From: an uncultured beta proteobacterium
GTDB taxonomy: Bacteria; Pseudomonadota; Gammaproteobacteria; Burkholderiales; Burkholderiaceae_C
Assembly: GCA_903859265.1 (NCBI GenBank)
Contig: CAIOLZ010000084.1
Coordinates: 1-7,709 of the forward strand
DNA: 7,709 nucleotides
Direction of reading: 5' to 3'
In this document: positions 1-6,146 of the stretch, one piece after another
Layout of the letters: the number at the start of each line of letters is the position of its first letter
Numbering within the stretch: the first letter of the stretch is position 1
Notes under the pieces: generated by a model
Told to the model about the DNA's origin: nothing
The model's input: the letters and a program-made list of their open reading frames with translations, nothing else
The model's database searches: none
Position numbers and translations under genes: made by a program

Positions 1-246
1 CTGGAGTTTGAGCGACCGTTCGTGCGAGCGACCAACACGGGCGCCACCGTCATCATGGACCAACGGGGTCAGGTGATCGCCGCCCTGCCGCGCATGACGC
101 AAGGCACACTCACCGGAACGGTCGAAGGTCGCAGCGGGCTGACGCCGTTCGCCTGGTGGGTATCGCGGTTTGGCTTGTGGCCACTGTGGATTGCAATTTT
201 GGGATGCGTTGCGCTGGGCAGACGTTATCAACTTCGGGGTGATTGA
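1..246 (+). CDS. lnt: Apolipoprotein N-acyltransferase, C-terminal fragment (5' end outside window)
   Basis: The reading frame is open from the first base and stops at TGA 244-246, giving the last 81 residues. Lnt is an inner-membrane enzyme of the nitrilase superfamily that adds the third acyl chain to the N-terminal cysteine of lipoproteins, the last step of lipoprotein maturation. The visible part matches the end of its nitrilase domain: the segment RATNTG followed by a strand ending in DQRGQV, then GTLTGTVEGRSGLTPF. It is followed by a hydrophobic segment (about residues 53-73, FGLWPLWIAILGCVALG) that fits the C-terminal transmembrane helix of Lnt, and a short basic tail. The catalytic Glu-Lys-Cys residues lie upstream, outside the window. 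A GTG at 22 is inside the domain and is not the start. The identification rests on recalled family sequence; the RATNTG segment and the terminal helix make it fairly secure. Confidence 0.88.
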   Translation: MEFERPFVRATNTGATVIMDQRGQVIAALPRMTQGTLTGTVEGRSGLTPFAWWVSRFGLWPLWIAILGCVALGRRYQLRGD

Positions 247-278
247 CACGAGGGCGGGTCAGCAGTAGCCCGTAAAAT
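243..278 (+). promoter_or_regulatory. Possible promoter elements upstream of glyQ
   Basis: The lnt-glyQ gap (247-323) contains TAAAAT at 273-278, a good -10-like hexamer (5 of 6 matches to TATAAT), about 45 bases before the glyQ ATG. A perfect -35-like TTGACA lies at 243-248, overlapping the lnt stop, but the spacing of 24 bases is too long for a normal sigma-70 promoter. No good -35 sits 16-18 bases before the TAAAAT. The elements are therefore suggestive only; glyQ could also be read through from lnt. No terminator is visible between the two genes. Confidence 0.25.
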
Positions 279-302
279 CTAGGGTTTATACGAAGGTCAG
301 AC

Positions 303-316
303 GGATCAGTTGATCC
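303..316. repeat. Short inverted repeat just upstream of glyQ start
   Basis: The arms GGATCA (303-308) and TGATCC (311-316) are perfect reverse complements with a 2-base centre (GT). The repeat ends 7 bases before the glyQ ATG at 324, where a Shine-Dalgarno sequence would normally lie, and no clear GGAG-type site is present there. It could be a protein-binding dyad or chance; as an RNA hairpin a 2-base loop is too tight without opening the inner pair. Confidence 0.35.
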
Positions 317-323
317 CACACAA

Positions 324-1229
324 ATGCTCACATTTCAGCAAATCATTCTGCGACTACAAGATTATTGGGCGGGACAGGGTTGCGCTCTTTTGCAACCGTA
401 TGACATGGAAGTCGGGGCAGGTACTTCGCACACTGCCACGTTTTTGCGGGCCATTGGGCCAGAGCCGTGGAAGGCTGCTTACGTCCAACCGAGCCGCCGC
501 CCCAAGGATGGCCGCTACGGAGAAAATCCCAACCGCCTTCAGCATTACTACCAGTACCAGGTCGTTTTAAAGCCCGCACCGGCCAATATTCTGGAGTTGT
601 ACCTGGGCTCTCTGGAGGCACTTGGATTTGACCTGAAAGCCAATGACATTCGCTTTGTGGAAGATGACTGGGAGAACCCCACTTTAGGCGCATGGGGACT
701 GGGATGGGAGGTTTGGCTCAATGGCATGGAGGTCACGCAGTTCACCTATTTTCAGCAGGTGGGCGGCATAGACTGCAAGCCAGCGACCGGTGAAATTACC
801 TACGGGCTCGAACGCCTCGCCATGTATTTGCAGGGCGTGGACAACGTCTATAACCTGACATGGACCGATGGTCTGAGCTATGGTGACGTTTACAAACAAA
901 ACGAAGTCGAGCAATCCACCTACAACTTTGAACACAGCGACGCAGAGTTTCTGTTTACGGCGTTTTCTGCACACGAAAAACAGGCCAAGCACTTGATCGA
1001 TGCGCAACTCGCGTTGCCAGCCTATGAGCAGGTCCTGAAGGCCGCGCACAGCTTTAACCTGCTTGATGCCCGTGGAGCCATCAGTGTGACCGAGCGGGCG
1101 GCCTACATAGGACGCATCCGGACATTGGCAAGGTCGGTCGCGCAATGCTATTACGAGAGCCGCGAGCGGCTCGGTTTCCCGATGGCCCCGCGCGCCTGGA
1201 TTGAACAAATGGCAAAAAAGGCCGCCTGA
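324..1229 (+). CDS. glyQ: Glycyl-tRNA synthetase, alpha subunit
   Basis: A protein of 301 residues, near the roughly 300 of E. coli GlyQ. It forms the class II catalytic core of the alpha2-beta2 glycyl-tRNA synthetase, which activates glycine with ATP and charges tRNA-Gly in the cytoplasm. Visible signatures are DMEVGAGTSH (residues 27-36), the motif 2 region with SRRPKDGRYGENPNR (57-71) leading into the strand that ends at VVLKP, WENPTLGAWGLGWEVWLNGM (116-135), and motif 3 GEITYGLERLAMYLQ (156-170) with the expected GLER. The start ATG at 324 gives the N-terminus MLTFQQIILRLQDYW, which fits the family closely although the ribosome-binding site is weak. The beta-subunit gene follows after 27 bases, the usual arrangement. 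No disruptions are seen. The alternative would be a fused glyQS, which is excluded by the stop at 1227-1229 and the new start at 1257. Confidence 0.98.
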   Translation: MLTFQQIILRLQDYWAGQGCALLQPYDMEVGAGTSHTATFLRAIGPEPWKAAYVQPSRRPKDGRYGENPNRLQHYYQYQVVLKPAPANILELYLGSLEALGFDLKANDIRFVEDDWENPTLGAWGLGWEVWLNGMEVTQFTYFQQVGGIDCKPATGEITYGLERLAMYLQGVDNVYNLTWTDGLSYGDVYKQNEVEQSTYNFEHSDAEFLFTAFSAHEKQAKHLIDAQLALPAYEQVLKAAHSFNLLDARGAISVTERAAYIGRIRTLARSVAQCYYESRERLGFPMAPRAWIEQMAKKAA

Positions 1230-1256
1230 GCCCCACAGGCTTAAAAGAAACCCTTC

Positions 1257-3368
1257 ATGAAAAATTTGCTGGTTGAATTGTTTGTTGAAGAGCTGCCGCC
1301 CAAGGCGCTCAAAAAGCTCGGTGAGGCATTTGCGTCGGTGCTGTCAAAGTCACTCCAGGTGCAGGGCCTGGCCTCGGAGCATTCGGTCGCGACCGAGTAC
1401 GCATCGCCCCGCCGTCTCGCGGTTCACCTGACGCAGGTCGCACCCCAGGCCGCAGAAAAACAGGTCTCTGCCAAGCTGATGCCTGTGAGCGTGGGGCTCG
1501 ATGCCGCTGGTAACCCCACGCCCGCGCTGCTGAAAAAGCTTGCTGCGCTCGGTGCGGACGCGTCTGCTGTGCCCACGCTGCAACGCGCCATGGACGGCAA
1601 AGCCGAGGCGCTGTTCTTTGCCAGCACGGTCAAGGGGGCGACGCTCGTCGAGGGATTGCAAAAGGCGATTGAGGAAGCCATCGCCAAGCTGCCCATTCCC
1701 AAAGTGATGACCTACCAATTGCAGTCGGATTGCGAATTGCCGGGTTGGACGAGTGTGAGTTTTGTGCGACCTGCACATGGTTTGGTTGCTTTGCATGGAA
1801 CCGATGTAGTGCCGGTGCAAGCGCTGGGATTGCGGGCGGGTCGTCAGACGCAGGGGCACCGGTTCGAAGCGCGGGTGTCGCCCGTGAATGTGGCGGATGC
1901 AGACCAATACGCACGTATCTTGCATGAGGACGGGGCCGTGATCGCCCGCTTCGCCGACCGGCGCGCGGACATCGTGCGCCAACTCCAGGCTGCTGCTGCC
2001 CGAGTCGGCAACGGGGTACGTCCGATTGAGGACGAGGAATTGCTGGACGAAGTCACCGCGCTGGTGGAGCGCCCTAACGTTCTGGTGTGCAGCTTTGAGA
2101 AGCAGTACCTCGAAGTGCCGCAAGAGTGCCTGATCCTGACGATGAAGGCGAACCAGAAATATTTCCCGTTGCTCGATGCCAAGGGAAAATTGACACACCA
2201 GTTTCTGGTGGTGAGCAATATTTCGCCCGCGGACGCCAGTGCTGTCATCGGCGGCAACGAGCGGGTGGTGCGGCCGCGACTGGCAGACGCGCAATTCTTC
2301 TTTGACCAGGACCGCAAAAAGACTTTGGAGTCGCGCGTGGAGAGTCTCTCCAAAGTGGTGTACCACAACAAACTTGGCACGCAGGGTGAGCGTACACAGC
2401 GCGTCACGAAAATTGCACTGGCCCTTGCGACCGCGATGGATCCGGCGCTTGCCAACGATGCGGTGGCTGCTGCGCGGCTTGCCAAGGCCGACTTGGTGAC
2501 CGATATGGTGGGCGAATTCCCTGAGTTGCAGGGCATCATGGGTGGCTATTACGCGCGCCACGATGGCTGCAGCGAAGACGTCGCGATCGCCATTGAGGAC
2601 CATTACAAACCACGCTTTGCCGGCGACGACCTGCCCCGAAACCGGGTCGCGCTGGTGGTGGCTTTGGCCGACAAGCTCGAAACCCTGGTAGGGATGTTTG
2701 GCATTGGAAATCTGCCAACGGGTGACAAGGATCCTTTTGCGCTGCGGCGGCACGCCCTGGGCGTGACCCGGATGCTGGTGGAGCGCGACTTGCCGCTGGA
2801 ACTCCACGCCATCATTGCGACTGCGTTGCCCGCATTCGACGACAAGATTGAAGATGCGACCGCCGCGCTGGTTGATTTTGTGTATGACCGGCTCTCAGGC
2901 GCATTGCGTGAGCAGGGCTATGGCGCACAGGAGGTTGATGCAGTGCTGGCGCTGCGTCCACAGCGTTTGGGCGACGTCCCCAAGCGGCTGCTTGCGGTGC
3001 GCGCTTTTGGCGCATTGCCTGAAAGCCCGGCACTCGCCGCTGCCAACAAGCGCATCGGCAACATTCTCAAAAAGACCGAGGATGTGGACGCCCATGTGAG
3101 CGAAGTTTTGTTGCAGGAGCCCGCGGAGAAGGCGCTCTACGCAGCGATGCAAAGCGTTTTACCGAACGCACAGGCCCAGTGGGCATCAGGCGACTACACC
3201 GCATCGCTGCAAAGCCTGGCAGCCTTACGTGCGCCGGTGGACGCATTTTTTGAAGACGTCATGGTCAATGCCGAGCAGCTTGATTTGCGCCTGAACCGGC
3301 TCGGTCTGCTCAAAAGTCTGCATATAGCAATGAACCGGGTTGCCGATCTTTCCAAACTCGCATCCTGA
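1257..3368 (+). CDS. glyS: Glycyl-tRNA synthetase, beta subunit
   Basis: A 703-residue protein, slightly longer than E. coli GlyS (689). It is the partner of GlyQ and provides the tRNA-recognition part of the bacterial heterotetrameric enzyme. The N-terminus LLVELFVEELPPKAL (residues 4-18) and ATEYASPRRLAVHL (45-58) are diagnostic. Family blocks continue with QTQGHRF (197-203), LTMKANQKYFPL (294-305), NERVVRPRLADAQFF (334-348) and VVYHNKLGTQGER (367-379). The central HD-like domain includes KADLVTDMVGEFPELQGIMG (410-429), YYARHDG (431-437) and ALADKLETLVGMF (469-481), followed by GDKDPFALRR (489-498). The C-terminal part ends in a DALR-like anticodon-binding region with VMVNAEQLDLRLNRLGLL. 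The start at 1257 places MKNLLVELF at the family N-terminus; upstream AAAAGAAA is only a weak ribosome-binding site. It lies 27 bases after glyQ and 34 before gmhB, consistent with cotranscription. Confidence 0.98.
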   Translation: MKNLLVELFVEELPPKALKKLGEAFASVLSKSLQVQGLASEHSVATEYASPRRLAVHLTQVAPQAAEKQVSAKLMPVSVGLDAAGNPTPALLKKLAALGADASAVPTLQRAMDGKAEALFFASTVKGATLVEGLQKAIEEAIAKLPIPKVMTYQLQSDCELPGWTSVSFVRPAHGLVALHGTDVVPVQALGLRAGRQTQGHRFEARVSPVNVADADQYARILHEDGAVIARFADRRADIVRQLQAAAARVGNGVRPIEDEELLDEVTALVERPNVLVCSFEKQYLEVPQECLILTMKANQKYFPLLDAKGKLTHQFLVVSNISPADASAVIGGNERVVRPRLADAQFFFDQDRKKTLESRVESLSKVVYHNKLGTQGERTQRVTKIALALATAMDPALANDAVAAARLAKADLVTDMVGEFPELQGIMGGYYARHDGCSEDVAIAIEDHYKPRFAGDDLPRNRVALVVALADKLETLVGMFGIGNLPTGDKDPFALRRHALGVTRMLVERDLPLELHAIIATALPAFDDKIEDATAALVDFVYDRLSGALREQGYGAQEVDAVLALRPQRLGDVPKRLLAVRAFGALPESPALAAANKRIGNILKKTEDVDAHVSEVLLQEPAEKALYAAMQSVLPNAQAQWASGDYTASLQSLAALRAPVDAFFEDVMVNAEQLDLRLNRLGLLKSLHIAMNRVADLSKLAS

Positions 3369-3402
3369 TCGATCCCATTATTTTTCCGGACGCCGCACCA
3401 TT

Positions 3403-3957
3403 ATGAAAGTTTGCATCCTGGACCGTGACGGAACGATTAACCAAGACAGCGATGAGTATGTGAAGTCGCCGGGTGAATGGAAGCCCTTGCCCGGTGCGCT
3501 CGAGGCGATTGCCAAACTGAACCATGCCGGCTGGCATGTCGTGGTGGTCAGTAACCAGTCGGGACTCGGTCGCGGCTTGTTCGATGTCGCTTCCCTCAAT
3601 GCGATGCACGCAAAAATGCACGCCATGCTGGCGGCGGTGGGCGGCCGCGTCGATGCGATTTTTTATTGTCCCCATGCCCCCGAAGATGCCTGCCGGTGTC
3701 GCAAGCCAGCGCCAGGTTTGTACGAGCAGATTGCAGACCGCTACGGCATCGACCTGACTGGCATGCCTACTGTGGGCGACTCCGAGCGCGACCTGGTGGC
3801 AGGCACTGCCGTCGGGTGCGTGCCGCATCTGGTTCTGACCGGCAAATCAGAAGGGCTCAAAGGGCAGCCCTTACCTCCGGGCTTCCCCCCTGACACGGTG
3901 GTGCACGACGATTTAATGGCCTTTGCGACCCACCTGGTCGCGATCGACGGGGGCTAG
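3403..3957 (+). CDS. gmhB: D-glycero-beta-D-manno-heptose-1,7-bisphosphate 7-phosphatase (HAD superfamily)
   Basis: A 184-residue cytoplasmic HAD-superfamily phosphatase. GmhB removes the 7-phosphate of heptose bisphosphate in ADP-heptose synthesis for the lipopolysaccharide inner core. Motif I is LDRDGT with nucleophile D7 and acid/base D9. Motif II is VVSNQSG with S50. The lysine K101 lies in RKP, and motif IV is VGDSERD with D126 and D130. A structural zinc site typical of GmhB is visible as C89-x-H91 and C97-x-C99 (CPHAPEDACRC), with a shorter loop than in E. coli. The frame is open further upstream (a TTG at 3340), but the ATG at 3403 puts the nucleophile at residue 7, as in relatives, and avoids overlap with glyS. 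It follows glyS by 34 bases and precedes plsC by 4. A histidinol-phosphatase or related HisB-type role is the main alternative; the glyQS-gmhB-plsC order favours GmhB. Confidence 0.93.
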   Translation: MKVCILDRDGTINQDSDEYVKSPGEWKPLPGALEAIAKLNHAGWHVVVVSNQSGLGRGLFDVASLNAMHAKMHAMLAAVGGRVDAIFYCPHAPEDACRCRKPAPGLYEQIADRYGIDLTGMPTVGDSERDLVAGTAVGCVPHLVLTGKSEGLKGQPLPPGFPPDTVVHDDLMAFATHLVAIDGG

Positions 3958-3961
3958 CGCG

Positions 3962-4699
3962 ATGGCTTTTGTGCGCTCCTGTTTGCATATGCTCTGGATG
4001 CTGGTGACAGTCATTCCGTGGGGCATCATCATGGTGGTGGCCTCGGTGCGGGTACGGGGCACGGCGCTTTGGTGGATGGCTGTGCGCTGGCTGAATTGGG
4101 CGGTGGGTGGAGCGCGCATTATTTTGGGCATCAGGACGCGCGTCATTGGTTGGGAAAACCTGCCCACTGGCGATACCGCGCCCGCAATTTTGCTGGTAAA
4201 GCACCAGTCCACCTTCGAGACTTTCCTGATGCCCACGCTGATGCCCCATCCGCTGGCGTATGTGTTCAAAAAAGAACTTCTGTATGTGCCGTTCTTCGGC
4301 TGGGCGATGGGGCGGCTTGACATGATTCACATCGATCGCAGCCAGCGCGCATCGGCGTTCAACAAAGTCGTGATCCAGGGCAAGGCGCTGCTTGCGCGCG
4401 GGGTCTGGATCATCATGTTTCCCGAAGGCACCCGTACCCCGCGCGGACAGCAGGGCATTTACAAAAGCGGTGGAACACGACTGGCGGTCGAAACCGGTGC
4501 GCCCGTGATCCCGGTGGCCGTAACCTCGGCCAAATGCTGGCCGCGCAAGGCCTTCGTGAAAACACCCGGGGTGGTGGATGTGTCCATCGGCAAGCCGATT
4601 CCCAGCGTTGGCCGTCAGCCGGACGAGCTCATGCGTGAAGTGCAAACCTGGATTGAGGCGGAAATGCGTCGCCTCGACCCAGAGGCGTATCCGAAATAG
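3962..4699 (+). CDS. plsC: 1-acyl-sn-glycerol-3-phosphate acyltransferase
   Basis: A 245-residue inner-membrane acyltransferase (PlsC/LPLAT superfamily). It transfers an acyl chain to position 2 of lysophosphatidic acid, making phosphatidic acid for phospholipid synthesis. An N-terminal hydrophobic stretch (residues 8-28) and a second region (about 35-57) fit membrane association. Motif I reads KHQSTFE with H81 and, at the +5 position, E86 where the textbook motif has aspartate. Motif II-like IHIDRS lies at 122-127, motif III FPEGTR at 153-158 and motif IV-like APVIPVAV at 180-187. The ATG at 3962 is chosen because it gives a standard N-terminus and lies 4 bases after the gmhB stop; a TTG at 3923 in the same frame would overlap gmhB. 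A purine-rich GGGGGC (3948-3953) inside the end of gmhB may serve as ribosome-binding site. Tight spacing suggests translational coupling. Confidence 0.92.
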   Translation: MAFVRSCLHMLWMLVTVIPWGIIMVVASVRVRGTALWWMAVRWLNWAVGGARIILGIRTRVIGWENLPTGDTAPAILLVKHQSTFETFLMPTLMPHPLAYVFKKELLYVPFFGWAMGRLDMIHIDRSQRASAFNKVVIQGKALLARGVWIIMFPEGTRTPRGQQGIYKSGGTRLAVETGAPVIPVAVTSAKCWPRKAFVKTPGVVDVSIGKPIPSVGRQPDELMREVQTWIEAEMRRLDPEAYPK

Positions 4700-4709
4700 G
4701 GTTACAGCC

Positions 4710-5627
4710 ATGCTGCCCCTGCTGCGGTTTACGCTTGATTTATTCGACAGCGCGACGGCGCAGCCTCCCCCGGTATCCCGGGAGCCGACTGTTTTTCAAG
4801 GGCCCAAGCCGGCATTCGTACCCGGCGAGTTGCTTCCGCAAGCGATTGAACCGGCACGCTTCAAGCACCCGCAGGCCAATCGCGAGGTGCGCATTGATGA
4901 CGCTGTGGTGGGTTATGTGTTTTGTCGTGCCAAGCGGCGCACCATCGGATTCATTGTCGGCCCGGAGGGTCTGGTCGTGCGCGCACCGCGCTGGACACCG
5001 ATCTACGAAGTAGAAGCCGCGCTGCAGGAGAAAGGGCGCTGGATACTGGGCAAACTCCACGAAACGCGCGAGCGCCACGCCAAAGTCAGCAATGCGCGCG
5101 TGGCATGGGCCGACGGCGTTGTGATTCCGTATCTGGGCCTGGATTTGCAGATCGTGCTGGACCCAACGCACGGTTTTGCCGGCAAAGGCGCGCAACTGGC
5201 GAGTGCCGATGCGCACAGCGGGCACAGCAACCCCAGCCGGCAGGTTTTATGGGTGGGCCTGCCCAAAAGCGCCAGTGCCGAGCAAATTCGTGACGCCGTT
5301 CAGGCCTGGCTCATGCAGCAGGCTAAAGACAATTTTTTGAACCGCATGAACCATTTTTCTCCCCTGTTGCAGGTGCGTTGGAGCAAATTGCGCTTGAGCA
5401 ACGCAGGAACGCGCTGGGGTAGTGCCAGCGCCGATGGTTCGATTCGACTGAATTGGCGACTGATTCACTTTCGCCAACCGGTTATTGATTATGTGGTGGC
5501 CCATGAACTCAGCCATTTGCGCGTCATGAACCATAGCCGCAGCTTTTGGGACACGGTGGCAACCGTGGTGCCCGATTACGCCGGATTGCGCAAACAATTG
5601 AAGTCAGACGCGATTCCGAAGTGGTGA
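4710..5627 (+). CDS. YgjP-like zinc metallopeptidase domain protein (DUF45, often labelled M48 family)
   Basis: A 305-residue protein with no recognised specific function. The core, from about residue 67 onward, matches the YgjP-like metallopeptidase family. It contains GYVFCRAKRRTIGFIV (68-83), a long helical stretch, the block NAGTRWGSASADGSIRLNW (231-249), and the zinc motif HELSH (265-269) with a third likely ligand H275 in VMNHSRSFW. E266 would be the catalytic glutamate. No signal peptide or clear membrane segment is seen, so it is probably cytoplasmic. The first 60 or so residues are proline-rich and outside the core, and residues about 154-178 form a Gly/Ala/Ser/His-rich insert. The ATG at 4710 lies 10 bases after the plsC stop with a weak AGGG upstream; the frame extends back to 4578 but only by overlapping plsC. 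The substrate is unknown; placement after plsC suggests an envelope or housekeeping link but does not prove one. Confidence 0.88.
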   Translation: MLPLLRFTLDLFDSATAQPPPVSREPTVFQGPKPAFVPGELLPQAIEPARFKHPQANREVRIDDAVVGYVFCRAKRRTIGFIVGPEGLVVRAPRWTPIYEVEAALQEKGRWILGKLHETRERHAKVSNARVAWADGVVIPYLGLDLQIVLDPTHGFAGKGAQLASADAHSGHSNPSRQVLWVGLPKSASAEQIRDAVQAWLMQQAKDNFLNRMNHFSPLLQVRWSKLRLSNAGTRWGSASADGSIRLNWRLIHFRQPVIDYVVAHELSHLRVMNHSRSFWDTVATVVPDYAGLRKQLKSDAIPKW

Positions 5628-5676
5628 TGGCCCTGTTCGGGGTTCAAAAGAATTTACCGCATAATTCGTGATGCAT

Positions 5677-5698
5677 TTGACGTTAACGTAAACGTCAA
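5677..5698. promoter_or_regulatory. Palindromic operator, probable LiuR-type binding site
   Basis: A 22-base inverted repeat with arms TTGACGTT (5677-5684) and AACGTCAA (5691-5698) around AACGTA; 20 of 22 positions are self-complementary, the only mismatched pair being positions 9 and 14. It lies 44 bases before the regulator gene, in the only sizeable gap (5628-5742) between the plsC-side cluster and the liu-like genes. MerR-family regulators bind such long dyads, and the ACGT-rich core resembles, from memory, the operators reported for LiuR in proteobacteria. A -10-like CATAAT lies at 5660-5665, which would put the dyad just downstream of a transcription start and fit repression, but no good -35 is seen. 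No terminator is visible in the gap. Confidence 0.7.
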
Positions 5699-5742
5699 TC
5701 AAGCTGGCAGGCAGTCCTGCACCCCAACTCTGCACACTCAGT

Positions 5743-6135
5743 ATGACTACCACCTACACCATTGGCGACCTCGCGCGGGAGTTTGATCTCACCACGCGCG
5801 CCATTCGCTTTTACGAAGACCTCGGCTTGCTGCAGCCCGAGCGCAGCGGACCCGGTGGACGCAGCAGAATCTACAGCGGACGCGACCGGACCCGCCTCAA
5901 GCTTACCTTGCGGGCCAAGCGCCTCGGACTGAGCCTGACGGAAGCCAAAGACATCATCGATATGTACGATAGCCCCCGCGACACCGGGGCGCAGTTGCAA
6001 AAGTTTCTCGACGTGCTGGCCTTGCACCGCAAACAAATAGAGGAGCAGATGGCGGATCTGCAGGACAACCTCGACGAGATCAAGGTGCACCAGCGGGAAG
6101 CGCGTGCCCTGCTGCAAAAAATACAAACCCCATAA
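5743..6135 (+). CDS. liuR: MerR-family transcriptional regulator, LiuR-like
   Basis: A 130-residue MerR-family regulator. The N-terminal winged helix-turn-helix is clear: YTIGDLAREFDLTTRAIRFY (residues 5-24), EDLGLLQPER (25-34), GRSRIYSGRDRTRLKLTLRA (39-58) and KRLGLSLTEAKDII (59-72). Residues about 84-127 form a long charged helix, the dimerisation coiled coil of this family. There are no cysteines at all, which argues against a metal or redox sensor of the MerR, CueR or SoxR type. In LiuR the effector is thought to be an intermediate of branched-chain amino acid degradation. The assignment relies on the neighbour liuA, 11 bases downstream, and on the upstream dyad, which suggests autoregulation and control of the operon. 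The ATG at 5743 has no strong ribosome-binding site but gives the standard N-terminus. The MerR family is certain; the LiuR identity is a strong inference. Confidence 0.88.
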   Translation: MTTTYTIGDLAREFDLTTRAIRFYEDLGLLQPERSGPGGRSRIYSGRDRTRLKLTLRAKRLGLSLTEAKDIIDMYDSPRDTGAQLQKFLDVLALHRKQIEEQMADLQDNLDEIKVHQREARALLQKIQTP

Positions 6136-6140
6136 AGGAG
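6134..6140 (+). promoter_or_regulatory. Strong ribosome-binding site for liuA
   Basis: AAAGGAG lies 6 bases before the ATG at 6147 and is the best Shine-Dalgarno match in the window. It begins inside the stop codon of the regulator gene (TAA 6133-6135). The contrast with the poor site before the regulator suggests the dehydrogenase is translated far more strongly than its regulator from a shared message. Confidence 0.8.
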
Positions 6141-6146
6141 ACCCTG

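Noticed and set aside
243..248. Perfect -35 hexamer TTGACA at the end of lnt
   Set aside because: No acceptable -10 lies 16-18 bases downstream; the nearest good one, TAAAAT at 273, is 24 bases away. It is kept only as part of a low-confidence promoter call.
1224..1240. Hairpin GCCTG/CAGGC at the glyQ stop codon as a terminator
   Set aside because: The stem is only 5 base pairs with a 7-base loop and is followed by TTAAAAG, not a T-run. glyS follows at once and must be expressed with glyQ.
1350..2807. Long open frame of 485 codons on the minus strand
   Set aside because: It lies wholly inside glyS, which matches its family along its length. The antisense translation is rich in Arg, His and Gln with no recognisable domain, typical of a shadow frame in GC-rich DNA.
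3340..3402. Upstream in-frame extension of gmhB from TTG 3340
   Set aside because: It would overlap the glyS end and add 21 residues before the conserved KVCILDRDGT start; ATG 3403 gives the normal N-terminus.
4578..4709. Upstream in-frame extension of the YgjP-like gene
   Set aside because: The extra 44 residues lie over the end of plsC and look like an out-of-frame reading of it; ATG 4710 immediately after the plsC stop is a better start.
3857..4711. Open frame of 284 codons on the minus strand
   Set aside because: It is antisense to the end of gmhB and all of plsC; the C-terminal part is low-complexity Arg/Pro/His, as expected of a shadow.
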